Shown here: positions 1 to 12,500 of the stretch, piece after piece
Layout: each line of letters starts with the position of its first letter
Position numbering within the stretch: the first letter of the stretch is position 1
Assembly (NCBI GenBank): GCA_001414345.1
Contig: LLCB01000102.1
Span: 114,930-178,929 of the forward strand
Length of the DNA stretch: 64,000 nt
Origin: Hymenoscyphus infarciens
Taxonomy: Eukaryota; Ascomycota; Leotiomycetes; Helotiales; Helotiaceae
Reading direction: 5' to 3'
The notes under the pieces: generated by a model
Seen by the model: the letters and a program-made list of their open reading frames with translations, nothing else
Databases searched by the model: none
Told to the model about the DNA's origin: nothing
Translations under genes and position numbers: made by a program

Positions 1-3000
1 TTATATAATATTTTAATAACTATAATAGATATATAAGAGAAGTAGATATTAGAGAGTAATTATATAAGAACTAAGGAATTTAGTAAACTTAGTAAAGAAT
101 ATAATAGTTTTTATTTTATTAGTTTATAGATATTACTATAGTAAACTCTTATTTACTTTAGCTTTAGAATAGATATAAGTTTATCTAATTAGATAAGAGA
201 TATATACTAATATTTAATAGATTCTACTTTATAATTCTTATATAAAACCCTCTAATTATTACTTATATACTCTCTATTTAAAACTTCTTAGCTTATATAC
301 TAATTTATTTATCTTAATAAAGCAGATAATATTATAAAACCTTAAAAGTAATACTCTATCTATCTTTATACTTAGTATATAGCTTTTACTAAAAGATTAT
401 ATTATTAGAGCCTATTTAGCTAGTATATCTTTTAGATAATTTAGTCTATATACTACTAAGAAAGTATTATAATAAAGATAGATAATTTAATATATTTAAC
501 ACTTTAATATATACTAAATCGTTTAGCTTATATATTTTTTAAGCTAGATTATTTAGCTAAATAATCTAATATTTCTTTAAAAGATTATCTTTACTAAAAA
601 AAGTAATTATTCTATTATCGTTAAAACTATAATAATTAGAATATTTTCTAGTATATATTTTATTCTTCTACTATTAATACTAGTACTAGAGGCTATTATA
701 ACTCTTACTAATAATTATAATAAAGAGCTAAACGATTATAGAAGTTATTATTAGATAATTAGATAATTAAAGAAATATATACTAAGCTACTTTTAAAAAG
801 TCTCGGTATATTTATTAGATAATTTAATATTATCTTATAATAAGCTAAATAGACTCTTAGTATAAAATATAAAGAAATAAACTTTTAAGTAAATTACTCT
901 TAGAAGAAGTACGTCTACTTTATCTACGTTAAACTAAGAGCTAGTATAAGTAGTATAATATATCTATTTATTATAATAATTAGCTATATTAGAAATGATT
1001 CTATAAGATAGAAGTTATTAAGAATATAAAAGTAGAAGAGATTAAATAAAGAGATAGAAAGAGATATAGCTCTATTATATATAGAGTAAGTATAAATAGC
1101 TTTAATTTAGATTTTAATATCTTAGTACTCTTAAACTAGTTTAGTAGTATTGTAGTTTAAAGTAACTTAGATTTTAGTCTAGAACTATTTTAAATAAGAG
1201 TAGTTTCTAACTAGACTATTAAACGCGTCTATATAGAGAGTATAAGAATAACTAAAGAGATATTCTCTTCTTTATTAGTAGAATCTTTATTTATAGCTCT
1301 TTTAATAGCTATTAGATAAGTACTTAACCTAGGCTTATTCTACTATAGAAATATAAATAACTTATATTTCTTTATTTTATTATATCTTATCTCTTATATT
1401 ATTACCTGCTCGGCTACTCTATTTATATTTAAACTATATTCTATTCTTCTATCTTATCTATTAAGAAGCTCTACTCTCTTAAGAAAGAGATTGAAAATCC
1501 TTATATAAGTTATCTAAGTCTCTAGATATTACGCTTTAATCTCTTAAAAGAGCTACTAATATATTCTTCTAAAATATCTTTAGACGTCTACTATTTATTC
1601 TAAGAGTAATATCTAACTACTAATAAAAGTTTAGAAGATTTATATATCTCTAGACGTTAACTAATATAGTATTTGCTTTTAAGAGCGCTCTTTAAAGTCC
1701 TACGCTCTTAAAAGAGCCTCTACTAATACTATCTACTCTTAAGAATAGTATTTAAAATTCTAGATCTAATCTATATTATCTTAAGACGTCTATCTAAAAT
1801 AACTCTTACTTTTAAGAGAATCGTAGAAGATTTTCTTTTCTAATAAGAAGTTATATTAGTTAAGAGTAACCTCTATTAGTCTTAGATATAACTAGTCTAA
1901 GTACTACTTTTTACTTATATATCTTAAATCCGAATCTATAGTAATTACTAATAAGGAAATAGTACTAAATATCTTTTTAGATATAGAGATAATATTTCTC
2001 TTATATAGTTATCTAGCTAAGGTTTTATCTCTCTCTATAAAAGAAGATTCGCTATATATTTAAGAGGTTCTAGATAAGCGTTTTAGAGGTAGATTAATAA
2101 ATTCTTAGCTTATAGCTTTATAACTAGCGTAGAATCCTTTCTTGTTTTAAGCTTAGTATAATTAGAATTTAACGCTCTTTTATTATAAATTTATAAAGAA
2201 CTTAATTAAGATATAGCTAGAAGTCGCTTATTATAGTAGAAGTTAATATATATTAACGTTAGTATATTAACTTTAAAGATCTATTATATCGATAATAGGT
2301 TCTTACTAACTAGTATAGAATCTTTTCTAGATTCGAGACACCTAGTAGTTAGAATTTAATAGTTCTAGTATAATCGAATTTTAATCTACTTCTAACTTAA
2401 TCCTAAGTATAAAATCTTTAACTTAATAGTAGAAGAGATTATAGCTTCCTAGATCTTAAACTAACTAGTTTCTATATACTAGTATCTTTTAGATAATATT
2501 CTCTATTTCTATAAGTTATATAATATTACTTTTAATATTATAAATATAAATATATATTCTTTTTATAGAGTTATTCTTAATAACTACTACTAGAGTATAT
2601 CTTTTACTCTAATATTCTCTATATTTTATCCTCTTAGCTATAGATTTAATAAAAAGCGTCTTAAGCTCTAAGCGTTAAATTAAAGAGATAAGTATAAGTA
2701 ACTTAGTATTAATCTAAAGCCGAACCTAGAGAAATCTAGGAAAGTAGCTATATTTAAGTCTCTAGTAGCTTAGTTTAGTTATTATCTAATAATAGTTCTC
2801 TTAGAAGATAATCTCTAATAGACTTATAGTATCTAAGAAGCTATAGACCTATCTAGTATATAAGAGAATCTTTGTATTTTAATAGATTAAGAAGATTCTA
2901 AGTACTCTCTAGAACTATATAAGTTATTAATAGACCGGCTATAGAACCGCTTATAGATAGGCTTCTCTATAGAGCGCTATTTACTAAAAAGAGACTTTCT

Positions 3001-3600
3001 ATATAACTGTTTTCGTATAAATTAGCTAGTACTAGCGAAATCGTTTCTTACGACCTCTATTATATAAAGACAGATACTACGGAATCTTATTAGATAATAC
3101 TATAGAAGCTCTATATCTAATAAGCTAGAGAGTAGTTAGTAGCGAGTAGAATTATCTCTTATATCTTAGAGATAAACGACTTAAAAATCTAAGTAGAAGA
3201 GTTAGCGAGTTTCTTATCTTATCTATTTAGAGCTAAAGTAGACTATAGACTCGGCAGAAGAAGCTTTTAAATCAGTAATACTTCTATATAGACAAGAACC
3301 TAAACTTATAATAAACTTAAGAAACAACTTCCTATATTTAGAAGAGCTTCTCTCTAAGAACCTTCTTAATCCCAGGCTAGCGCTAATTCAAAGTAGCTAC
3401 TTATTCCTTATCTATAGTAATATAGTTAAAGTAGACTATACTCTTATAAAGTATAGTTTTACTTAGATTATATTCTCTACTAAGTAGTTAGTAGCGTCTA
3501 AGAGGTTCGCGTATTACTCGGCGAGCTAGTTATCGAAGTTTAGAAAGAAGAGTCCTTCTTAGTCAAAGTATTAAAACTAAGTTATAAGCTCTGCCGCGTA
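1..3600. other. AT-rich RIP-degraded block, no intact gene
   Basis: The stretch is extremely AT-rich and packed with TAA/TAG in every frame, with almost no CpA and abundant TpA, the composition left by RIP in fungal repeats. I see no open frame of useful length and could not place reverse-transcriptase, integrase or transposase motifs with confidence. GC content rises from about 2,900 onward. It is most likely one or more decayed transposons, but the family is not recognised. Confidence 0.6.
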
Positions 3601-3945
3601 TAGTAGAACCACCGGCTCATAACTAAAGACTGTTCCTAGGACGCGGTGTATATTCCGAAAGTAGTTCTCTCAAAAGGTGTTCTTAGTCCGCGGACGGTTA
3701 GTGAATTCTAGAGTTTACGCTCCTTTACGTAGGAATTTCTATAGCATCTTATCACGATGCGTATAATAAGGGTAAAACGTCGTTATAGCGGCGTTTGGAT
3801 TTTCGGGCGTTACGAAAGATAAAGAAATTAGGAGGAGGAAGTCAACTCGTGTCTGTAATAGTGGTTCGCGTAAGGAAGGTAAAAGCGGCGCTTGATTGAA
3901 GTAGCACCCTCGTCGAACCCAACTTTGAAAGAACTATTCAATGTT
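3601..3945. other. Less-mutated island inside AT block
   Basis: These roughly 345 bases keep many CG and CA dinucleotides and near-normal GC, then change abruptly to AT-rich sequence at about 3,945. No coding frame, RNA gene or terminal repeat was recognised. It may be the least-RIPed end of the element that occupies 1-3,600 or a remnant of unique sequence. Confidence 0.45.
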
Positions 3946-4149
3946 AATATTTCTATTTATAATCTGTTCTCTAATATTAGATAGTCAGTTATAGTTACTA
4001 ATATGTTTCCTTAATAGAAATTATAAATATATATAAACCGTGTACGATTATTTAATATAGTAAATATTTATGTTTAAGTATTAGTATAGTTACTTTAGAA
4101 TAGGTAAGTATTATAGTTTATTAATTAAGGTAGATAGTTATAGAAGTTA

Positions 4150-6834
4150 AATTTAAATCTATAATATATAATAAGTATAAGTCTCTAGACCTTTATACTA
4201 ATCTTAAGATCTACCTCTCTTTATATTTCTAAACTCGTTACTCTTAAGAGCTATCTCTTTACTAATCCTAAGATCTATCTTTATATATATTCTACTTTAT
4301 ATAGCTACTCTTACTACTTCTAAAGCTATCTCGATTAAGCTTAAGATCGATCTTTATATATATTATACTTTATCTCGTTAACCTCCTAGCTCTTAAGAGT
4401 AAACTCTCTAGAGATCTTAAGACCTTACTCGCTTCTTTTAATAATCTTAAGACTTATAAAGAAGGTATCTTATTCTTAAGAACGACGTAACTTTCTTAGA
4501 AGTAAATAAAAAGCGTTATTATCTAGCTCTAATTATCTTAATTATAGTTAACCTATTCTCTTTCTAAAAGGGTTAATAATTTCTCTTTCTTATAGTATAT
4601 TTAGGACATATACTATGTTAAATCTCGCTATACTTAATACTCTTAAAGGTTAATATCTATAAATATCTAATCTACTTTTTAAAATCTAGACCTTAATTCT
4701 TCTAAGCTATATATATTAAGTAAGAATAGCGCTTAAAAATATTAAATATTTTATATAGGTAGTCTTAGATATTAGGTACGTAAGTGTAACTAACTATATG
4801 TAAATCTAAGAGAATTGTAAATTTAAACTAGATAACCTACTTAAAATTTTTAATATTATAATAGTTTAAAATTTTACTAATCTTTTACTTCTTTCTAGCT
4901 AGGGTTTCTAAGCCTATAGTTGCTTATAACTACTATTAGAGCTCTTAGTAAGAACCTAATAATATAGTATTCTTTTTAAGGTTCTCTAACTCTTATCTAG
5001 TAGTATCTAGTTAACCTTAGAGTATAGTATTAAGTTTAATCTTTCCTTCTAAGCTATTAATAGCACTAGTAACTATAGTAGAGATAGTAGCCTTCTTTTT
5101 TAAAGCTTCGAGTTCTACCTTTTAAGTAGATTTACAAGTGTTGAATTACTCTTTAAATTAAGTTATATATAAACTAAATATATCTTTATATTACTTAGTT
5201 AATTGTTTAATAATAGTAGATATCTAGGTTATATATCCTTTCTTAAGTTTAGCCTTAAGCGTAGTCTTCTAAGTGCTATACTTGTCTTTAGTATAGTCGA
5301 TAGTATTTAGAATATTATACTACTACGATATATTATTAGAAACCTACTTTAATATATACTATTTATACTATTTAAATACTACGATTTCTAATAATATTAT
5401 CCTTTATATTATTAGTATTTTAATCGATATTATAATAATATCGTAGTATTACTAAGCTATAATATTTAAGCTTTTTACTCTAGATTTTACTTTACTTCTT
5501 TTTAGTCTTTTATTTTAGCTTTATATAATATAACATATAATATAAAAAATATATAACTGAATAGCTAGAATTATAGATCTATTTAAATAGAGTATTTTAA
5601 AAAAAGAATTATATAAATAGCTCTTAAATTAACCTAAATATTATAAGATTAAAAAGGTAGCTTATATAAGATGAAAACATGTCTAGAAATCTCTTAATAC
5701 TAAGTACTAATTTAATAATAATAATATTAGATTACTAGCTAGAATATAATAAACTAGTATATTAAATTCTACTAAGTTTTACTCTTTAATTATAAGCAAA
5801 TATTAACTAAATCGATAAATAAAAATTATTTTAGTCTAATAAGTAAGTGATAAAAGAGTATATAGAAAAAGTGTAAATAGCCTCATTTTGAGAAAAAGTG
5901 GGTTTTAGCACTTATAAGTTATTAAAAGATATACTATATAATATCACGATATTACGATTGTATTATAGCGTATTTGGATACGTACTACTGGGATATCATG
6001 ATAATATATTAATCTAAAATACTGTAGTATTTTATCACGATAATACTATCGACCACACTGCTTGTCTTTGAGTTCCACTCTTCGCTTGGCAACAGATATA
6101 AGGTGCTCGCCTTCAAGTTTCAGCTTGCAAGTTTCCAATTCGGCCTTCAGGTCGGTATCAAGCTGAGTCGTCTTCCAAATGTCGAATTGCTTCTGAACGG
6201 ACTCTGCGTGCTTCTCCTGGAGCTCCTGCTTGCGCGCCTCGAAGTCAGCCTTGAAGTCGACCTTAATTTTAATCTTCCAAGAGTCGTATTCCTTTTCCAG
6301 TTCATTCTTCCGCTTGTTGACAGAAGTGGAGTGGTCGTCCTGGAGTTTCTGCCTGCGATCTTCGTAGCTCGTCTCTAACTCGGCCGTACAAGAAGCGTAC
6401 CCAGCTTCAAGTTGCTCTGTTTGTTTCTAATAGTTCTTCTCGAGGTCTGCGATGCGGGCAGAGTATTTTTCCTCGAGTTTCTCTACTTCCTCAGTGCGAA
6501 CTTTGGCTTTGAGCTCGGTCTGCTCTTACTAGAGTGCTATCTTAAGAGCATTAATTACTTTATATGACTTTTCGTATTCATCGCGGTGTTTATTTGCCTA
6601 GCGAGTCGCCTCTGCCTATGCTTTCTCGAGTATACCAATCGAGTCGAGGTGCTTCTGTTGAGCTTCGAGAACTTGCTTCAACTGGTCGAATTGCTTTGCC
6701 AATTGATGCTGAGCGTCCCTGTAGAGACGCTCATCGGTGTCGCGACCTAGATTTTCGAGCACTTTGTCTTGAACATTGCTGGCTGCGGCGATCTTTTCGC
6801 TGAAATCTTGGAGTTGTTTGTTGATGGACTCCAT
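4150..6834 (-). pseudogene. RIP-inactivated coiled-coil protein gene, split by a hAT element
   Basis: Starting at the minus-strand ATG at 6,834 (good context; an in-frame extension to 6,909 adds an acidic run), a single reading register continues for over 2 kb. It has five premature stops before the insertion (complement of 6,616-6,618, 6,598-6,600, 6,529-6,531, 6,526-6,528, 6,427-6,429). All are TAG or TAA, each one C-to-T step from CAG or CAA. After the 772-bp hAT insertion at 5,289-6,060 the same register resumes at 5,288 and runs to about 4,150 with many TAA/TAG stops and no TGA that I found. The decoded protein is rich in E, K, Q and L with heptad-like spacing, so a long coiled-coil or SMC-like structural protein is likely. 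No enzymatic motif was seen and the exact 3' end is uncertain. The mutation load rises sharply downstream of the insertion, suggesting RIP spread from the neighbouring repeats. Confidence 0.72.
5289..6060. mobile_element. Nonautonomous hAT-type element (772 bp) with 8-bp TSD
   Basis: The right end reads as a terminal repeat beginning CAGTGTGGTCGATAGTATT on the minus strand. The left end reads TAGTATAGTCGATAGTATT, identical except for transitions expected from RIP. Both sides are flanked by the same 8 bp, CTTGTCTT, at 5,281-5,288 and 6,061-6,068. An 8-bp target duplication plus a CAGTG-like terminus is characteristic of hAT transposons. No transposase frame is visible in 772 bp, so it is a MITE-like or deleted copy. 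It lies inside the coiled-coil pseudogene, and element plus one TSD is 780 bp, so the host frame is preserved across it. Confidence 0.8.
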
Positions 6835-7812
6835 GGTGACTGATGGTTGCTGGTCGCGATTCAATCTCCAAGTTGGACCTGGGCTATCTTCGTCTTCGTC
6901 TTCGTCCAATGTAAATGACCATTGTCGTTGAACTGGTCTTATTTTTTGGAGGTTGGTGGTTGTTCGTTCCCGCTGGAGACCAAGTTCACCATCTTACCAC
7001 GTGACCTTCCTTCAATAGTCTCCCGTCCGCTAAGAGCCAGACATCAAGAAATATTAAAGTCCCCATGAAAGAGACAATACACATGTATTTGAGAGAAGCT
7101 AGCGGCGTGATGCAGTGGTCCGAACTCGCCCACCTCAAGGAATACCCATCTGCCTTGCAATGCAACCAGAACGTGATTCCCAGGCAGTCGGCCTCTATCT
7201 ATTTGGTCGACATTTGTATTGCATATATACGTGGCTTCATCTACCCTTCCATCTAGGGTAGATAAGTAGAAATTTGTATAAATAAATTCTATAAGGCATC
7301 TTATCTTCTACTCTTTCCGCGTCCTTTTCCTTGATCTCGCCTAGCGTTCTTCACTCTATTAAAACCTATACAAGAGTGACTAACTTCAGCCTATTTCCGT
7401 TTCATAACAATCCTGCTAGCCTTAATTACTCATAAACTCCAGGTATACAAGCTCCACATGTACATACGGGTGTATGGGCAAACAAACCCGGTGTTTCCGC
7501 AAAACCGCCTCCTCCCCCGTCCACGTGGAGACGGGTGTAACCACTGAGCTGTAGCTCCCAAGAGTCATCATCTCATGAGCCTTTGAACAAATTGCTTTCA
7601 TTCCACTTCGCCTGCTAGGCTGCTTCTCAATTCCCAAATTTGCCGATTCTCGCGGAGTTTTGGTGCTCTTTTGCAATTGAAAATCTCCACTGCGCAACGA
7701 CGGTCGACGTATGGAAACAGCGACAAGGGATCCTTGTGGCAGTAAGTTCTTTCTTTTTAATGGAGGATGTATTTACGTACTTGCACTAACTAGCCTTCAG
7801 GGCAAATCCGCA
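6835..7812. other. Intergenic region between divergent genes
   Basis: This lies between the minus-strand coiled-coil pseudogene and the plus-strand gene at 7,813, so it probably held both promoters. Short open frames here (for example 7,065-7,256) have no coding features. A canonical intron (7,742-7,800) in the presumed leader of the downstream gene is listed separately. Confidence 0.5.
7742..7800 (+). promoter_or_regulatory. Probable 5'-leader intron of the 7,813 gene
   Basis: The sequence starts GTAAGT, carries a CTAAC branch-site-like motif near its end and finishes in CTTCAG, a textbook 59-nt fungal intron. The ATG at 7,711 lies upstream and is in frame with the coding region only if the intron is retained. 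When spliced, that ATG opens a short out-of-frame uORF, so 7,813 is the preferred start. Retention would add 34 residues to the N terminus, a possible two-isoform arrangement. Confidence 0.55.
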
Positions 7813-9530
7813 ATGGCTCACTTCAAGTTGGATCCGGCTTTCCTAGATGAACATCGTGATGTGAAATGGCTCCAGGACGACTCGAAAAGAGACTCAATGC
7901 AGAAGAATATATTCCTACATGATGTCCTGCCAAGGCTTGTTGGCCATCAAGACGATAAGCACGCTGAATTGGATGCTATGGTTGAAAAATACAGCTGGTT
8001 GCGCTCTCTGGCCATCAGCCCATGGAAAATTCAATCTACCCCTCGTGGATATATAAAGTTTGGGAAACTTGATGTTGATGAGCTTGTCCACCATCTTAAG
8101 GAGGAGCCTTTGGCGAATACTTTGCTTATGGCCGACTTGCTGAGATTAGAACGCTGTTATTTGCTCAACGAATACATGTCGATGGAAGCACCGTGGTATT
8201 ACGCCTTTGGTCAAGCCCACACGGTGCAACCGCAAAAGTACCTTTCCAAAACCATTCGGAATGTCAGGGCGGAGGTTCGAGCTTGTATGAAGCAATTCCC
8301 GGGGTATGGATGGAATCTCAACGACGGAATTTGGCAGGCAGAGTAAGTTCGTCGACGAAGGCTTCTATATCATGAGAAAGTCTAACATAGTTTGCCAGGG
8401 ATGGAGAGGATGACGAGGAACGCATAGCCAGGCGTCAGCGCTTCATTTCTGAAACGAACGAGAATTTCAAGGAGACTCAAACGATAGTTTACAGCGAAGC
8501 TGTTAATTCCCTTAGAAGTTCAATCAAGATTAAAAAAGAAGGGGCTCTCTGGGAGGCCTATAAAGCTTTCGACCGATGGGATGTTTGGGAGCAAGTCAAG
8601 GTTTGTATTCGAGAAGCCTGTCTCAGATCTGGAAGTCCAGTACCCCACGAAAACACATTCGAAAACATAGCCGAACTTCGAAAGCATCTTAGCAGTCGCA
8701 ACGACTACTACACAACGATAGCAACACTCAACAAGAAATTGGAGACCCAACAGCGCATCATCACTAACCTGTCTTTTCGTCATCTTTTGGAGTCTCTACC
8801 GGGGGGGAACAAAGATGGAAAGACGAGGGAAAGGGACAATTGGGAGAGATTTTGGGGTAGAGCAATGGAAGTAGCTGAGTTTGAGAAAAATAGGCAGAAG
8901 GAGACAAACAGGGAATTCGAAAAGGCTTGGCGAACCTACAAATTAGGGCTTGCAGAAGAAAAAACCAACCCAAAGAAAAAGCAACAGAAAAAGGGCCAGA
9001 AAGCACAGAAATCTAAGGCGGTCGATAAGCCAGGTAACACAGAGAAAACAGAGAAGGAAACCCCCACCGATAAAGTAACAGTCCAAGCGCCGATAGTCGA
9101 GGTGTCGCCTTCTAGGACAGACACAGTGGAAGGAACGGAAGAAAAGGAACCACCAGGAGGAGCAAGCCAGAACGAAGACAAAGATCCGGAGAAGACCGCT
9201 GAAGACGAACGCTTGGAGGCCATGAGGGAAAAGAGCCCACTCGTTGCTGTGTTGAAGACAATCAATAGAGACAACGATGTCAGGAAAGAAGGAATTGAAT
9301 TATACGGCAAGCTCAGTAAGAATATCCACCAGTACCGTCAGGTGGATCAGAATGTTTACGATATCAACATGCTGCAGTGGGATGCTCTTCCGTATTGCTT
9401 GCTCGATGCAATGAGACCAAAGAACTGGAAAAAAAGCCCTGAGGAGGTGGAAACAGGAGAGGAGGATTGGCCGGCTGAGAAAAAGAGATATGTAGTGGAG
9501 ATGTTTGTTGAAAAGGAGGCTTTTGCTTAG
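7813..9530 (+). CDS. Unrecognised two-exon protein, 553 aa, Lys/Glu-rich
   Basis: The exons are 7,813-8,342 and 8,399-9,530, joined across a 56-nt intron (GTAAGT...GCCAG) that keeps the frame exactly, which is good evidence of a real gene. The N-terminal 180 residues are ordinary globular sequence with several Trp and aromatic residues. Residues roughly 180-350 are helical and charged. Residues about 365-460 form a low-complexity Lys/Glu/Pro/Thr segment with a nuclear-localisation-like KKKQQKK cluster. The last 90 residues are globular again. No signal peptide, membrane segment or catalytic motif is visible and I do not recognise the family. It is probably lineage-restricted and sits next to a RIP-damaged region, yet has no premature stop. 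Function is unknown. Confidence 0.75.
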
Positions 9531-12500
9531 GGGGCTCCTAGAAATCTGCATGATTCGAAATATTTCATGGTCTTGTATAGTAGGCTCGCTCATAGACTTA
9601 TCAAATGCAAGTTTCTCACTTTCCCTTTCCATCCGCTACTCCGCTCCTTCTCTATCTCCCACAATTTGAGTGTGTCTACCAAAGAAGTATCCGTTGAAAT
9701 TGGCTCGCAATAGATAACAAAAGTGTCAGTAAATCGCTCTCGTTGTTCTAACTTTCTAAAACAGTCTAATGTATCAATCAAGATAGTTTGAAACGCTTGG
9801 TTGTTCGTTTCGACTATCTGGACCAAATCCAACTTAAACTGGAAGTAAGGTGGGGAACTCGGGAGTTGGCGAGAGACTCAAAAAGAGACAACTCCACTTC
9901 CAACGCGATATCGTCAGCTCGATATCGTCAACTCGCAAAACAAACCACTTGCGCGACTACTCTGATATGCTCTATTCATTTAATACACTGATCATGCGAG
10001 CAGTTTAGAATTACAAGTCTCTTCAAGCAACTTAGCAAGTAAGAGACTTATTCTGAGACATCGAGTACAACAACCTGCTCCCCCAAGTTCAGATCTATCA
10101 AGTACAGAGTAAGAAAGCCAGAACTGAATTAAACTTAAACTTCTCATTCTTGAACCCTCAGACAGAAAATTGAGAAATAAAACATCATCTTTGTACTCGC
10201 AGTTTCAGAGCAGCAATCACCCCTCACCAGCCTCTGGGATTAACATCATCGACGAAAAGGACTTGAGTTCGTTTTCGTACAAAAAACGCTGACACCAAAA
10301 CGTCATAAGTACCCCGTCGTACACCCGCTCAAGACCCGAATGCAAACACCCGTCAACCCGCGCAGAGAAGACCACTAGACCTTCTCCTGTACGACAGAAC
10401 AACATATAGACCAATTCACTGCAAGAAATCCCACGCAAACTTTGCGTCATCCCAAGTACAGAAGATCTTTGATCTACTTTTACTGGTGCCCGAGTACTGA
10501 ATCAAGAACCATAAACACCACATCTACATCTCGAAATCCCACACAGAAGCGTCATCCAGAGTATAGTGAGGCCGATCAAGCGTGGAGTACTCAAATAGAT
10601 CAGCCCCGTACCCAAGTACTGAGTCAGAAACCCTCTCAAACCCGACACCGGATAAGCCTGCATACTGTACTCCCCCAACAAGAACCCCCAACAAGAACCC
10701 CCAACGAATCAACAACACCCCAATAGTAATTCGCAGGAAGAACTCTATCTGACATAAGACAATGATGAAATTCCCATGCTTTTGAAAAACTCTTTCATTG
10801 AACCCCATCATCGGAAAATCGTTCATGTGAATCAATTCCCTCACCGAATTAAGAGAATAAATTAATTTGAACGATTTTCCAACGACAAAAATGGCGTACA
10901 AGGGATATCATCGTTGCGACCTACAAAAGGTAGGGCGAAATCCAATGCCACGATCCCCTTTAAGGCTGTGCTGCAGGTGAAATATGATGAAACTTCGCCC
11001 ACGAGGACGCCCATCTATGGTTGAGACCACTGAAAGGTTGGGCACCAACAAGGCATTCTTCGACAAGTCTAGAAGCCAGTGATATGTAAACGAGGGAATA
11101 AAACAAATCGCGAACAAGATCGAGACCGGTCGGAGGATTTTCGTCCTGGGAACATCGAGCCACCTCGAGGAAGAGCACACGCGAGAAGTTCATAAAACAA
11201 TGCAATATATCCCCCCCTCTGAAACTCCGATCATCCAAACTCTGAACTCCTAAAACGAAGTCAATGAGAAACTTTTCATCGTAAAGAGTTTGCATCGCCG
11301 GGATCCCTCCCGAGAAAAGGCAAACCCGCTCATGAGATTTTCGCTGTACCCCGCGAATGTGGAAAGAGAGAAATACTTGGGTGATCCTGGCGCAGCACAT
11401 GCGGAATTTACCAGTTGTACCACCACACCAAGATAGGACTTGCGACCCACGATGACCCCAAAGAGGGTGTCATAAGGCCTTGGGATTGGCCTCTCACAGC
11501 AGGAACAAGGCAATGATGGCTGCTGAAAAGATCTAGTCGCCTCGTGTGATTGAGACATGCGGTAAAGCAGGAAAAGAATTTTATTGGAGAGGACTTTGAA
11601 AGATACACTCGTCACAAAAATGTTTCGCTCATCAGTGTTTCTCAAAAACCGGGCACAATAGAAGGGATTCCGAGTCCTGCACGAGTGCTGCGTGCAGATG
11701 CACCACTCATGTCGTGCCACAGGGCAAACGCTGTATTGAATTTTGCCAGGAAATGCCCCCGCGTAAAATGCAACTCAATCCCATATCCTTCAGGAAATCC
11801 TGGTTTATCGCCCGACGAAATGTCTAGGGCGACTGCGTTGTAATGTGGCTATTGCGATCTGGAACAGAGATTTGGCGCTTCTCGAGTTAATTCAAATATA
11901 GTTACTGACTATAAGTGATGGTAGAGTTTAGTCCGCTTTACGGCGACGACCGAGACCGAGCCTTCGGAAGCATTTACCACGATCAGGGTACTGGGGTAAA
12001 ACGAAACGAAAGAAGCAGAAACAAGCGCTAGAAATAAGAGAGCATGATCGGATCGCAGAAGCGCCAGTGGATAGAAGGGATCCAGAAGACTCTTCTGGTG
12101 GTGGAAAGATGAAAGCTTCTGGTGGGGGGAGAGTGGAGTGACGAGCGTGCAGGTTGCAGAGCGTCAAATCCGATTGTTGGGATAAAAGACTTTCCTACGA
12201 AACCGTCACAGTCAGCAAAGTTTCACGAGGCTGGGCGAATAGTCTCATCTATTTCCCTCAAGGCTGTTACTTTCTTACTCACCGTCGAACTCTGGCTGAA
12301 ATGAGGTTGCAGTTGCTAGTGTTGATGCAGTCTTGGTGATACTTTTTTCTTTCTATTCGAGTTGCATCGGAGGTTGGGCAGCATCGAGGCGGACTGCTGC
12401 CTCCTTTCACCATCGAGATTCCAAGTCTTGATTTGCGACAGTTTGCGACAGTCTTTGCATCCACTGTCTTGCTGCCTCTGGAAATGCCTGGACGAGGTTG

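Noticed and set aside
6103..6378. Plus-strand 91-codon Leu/Val-rich frame
   Set aside because: It is the antisense of the Glu/Lys/Gln-rich coiled-coil pseudogene; complementing GAG/CTC-rich heptads gives Leu-rich shadows.
10960..11720. Two overlapping minus-strand frames of 146 and 156 codons
   Set aside because: They overlap in different registers, contain no motif, and no splice pair joins them convincingly; may be chance or a decayed gene.
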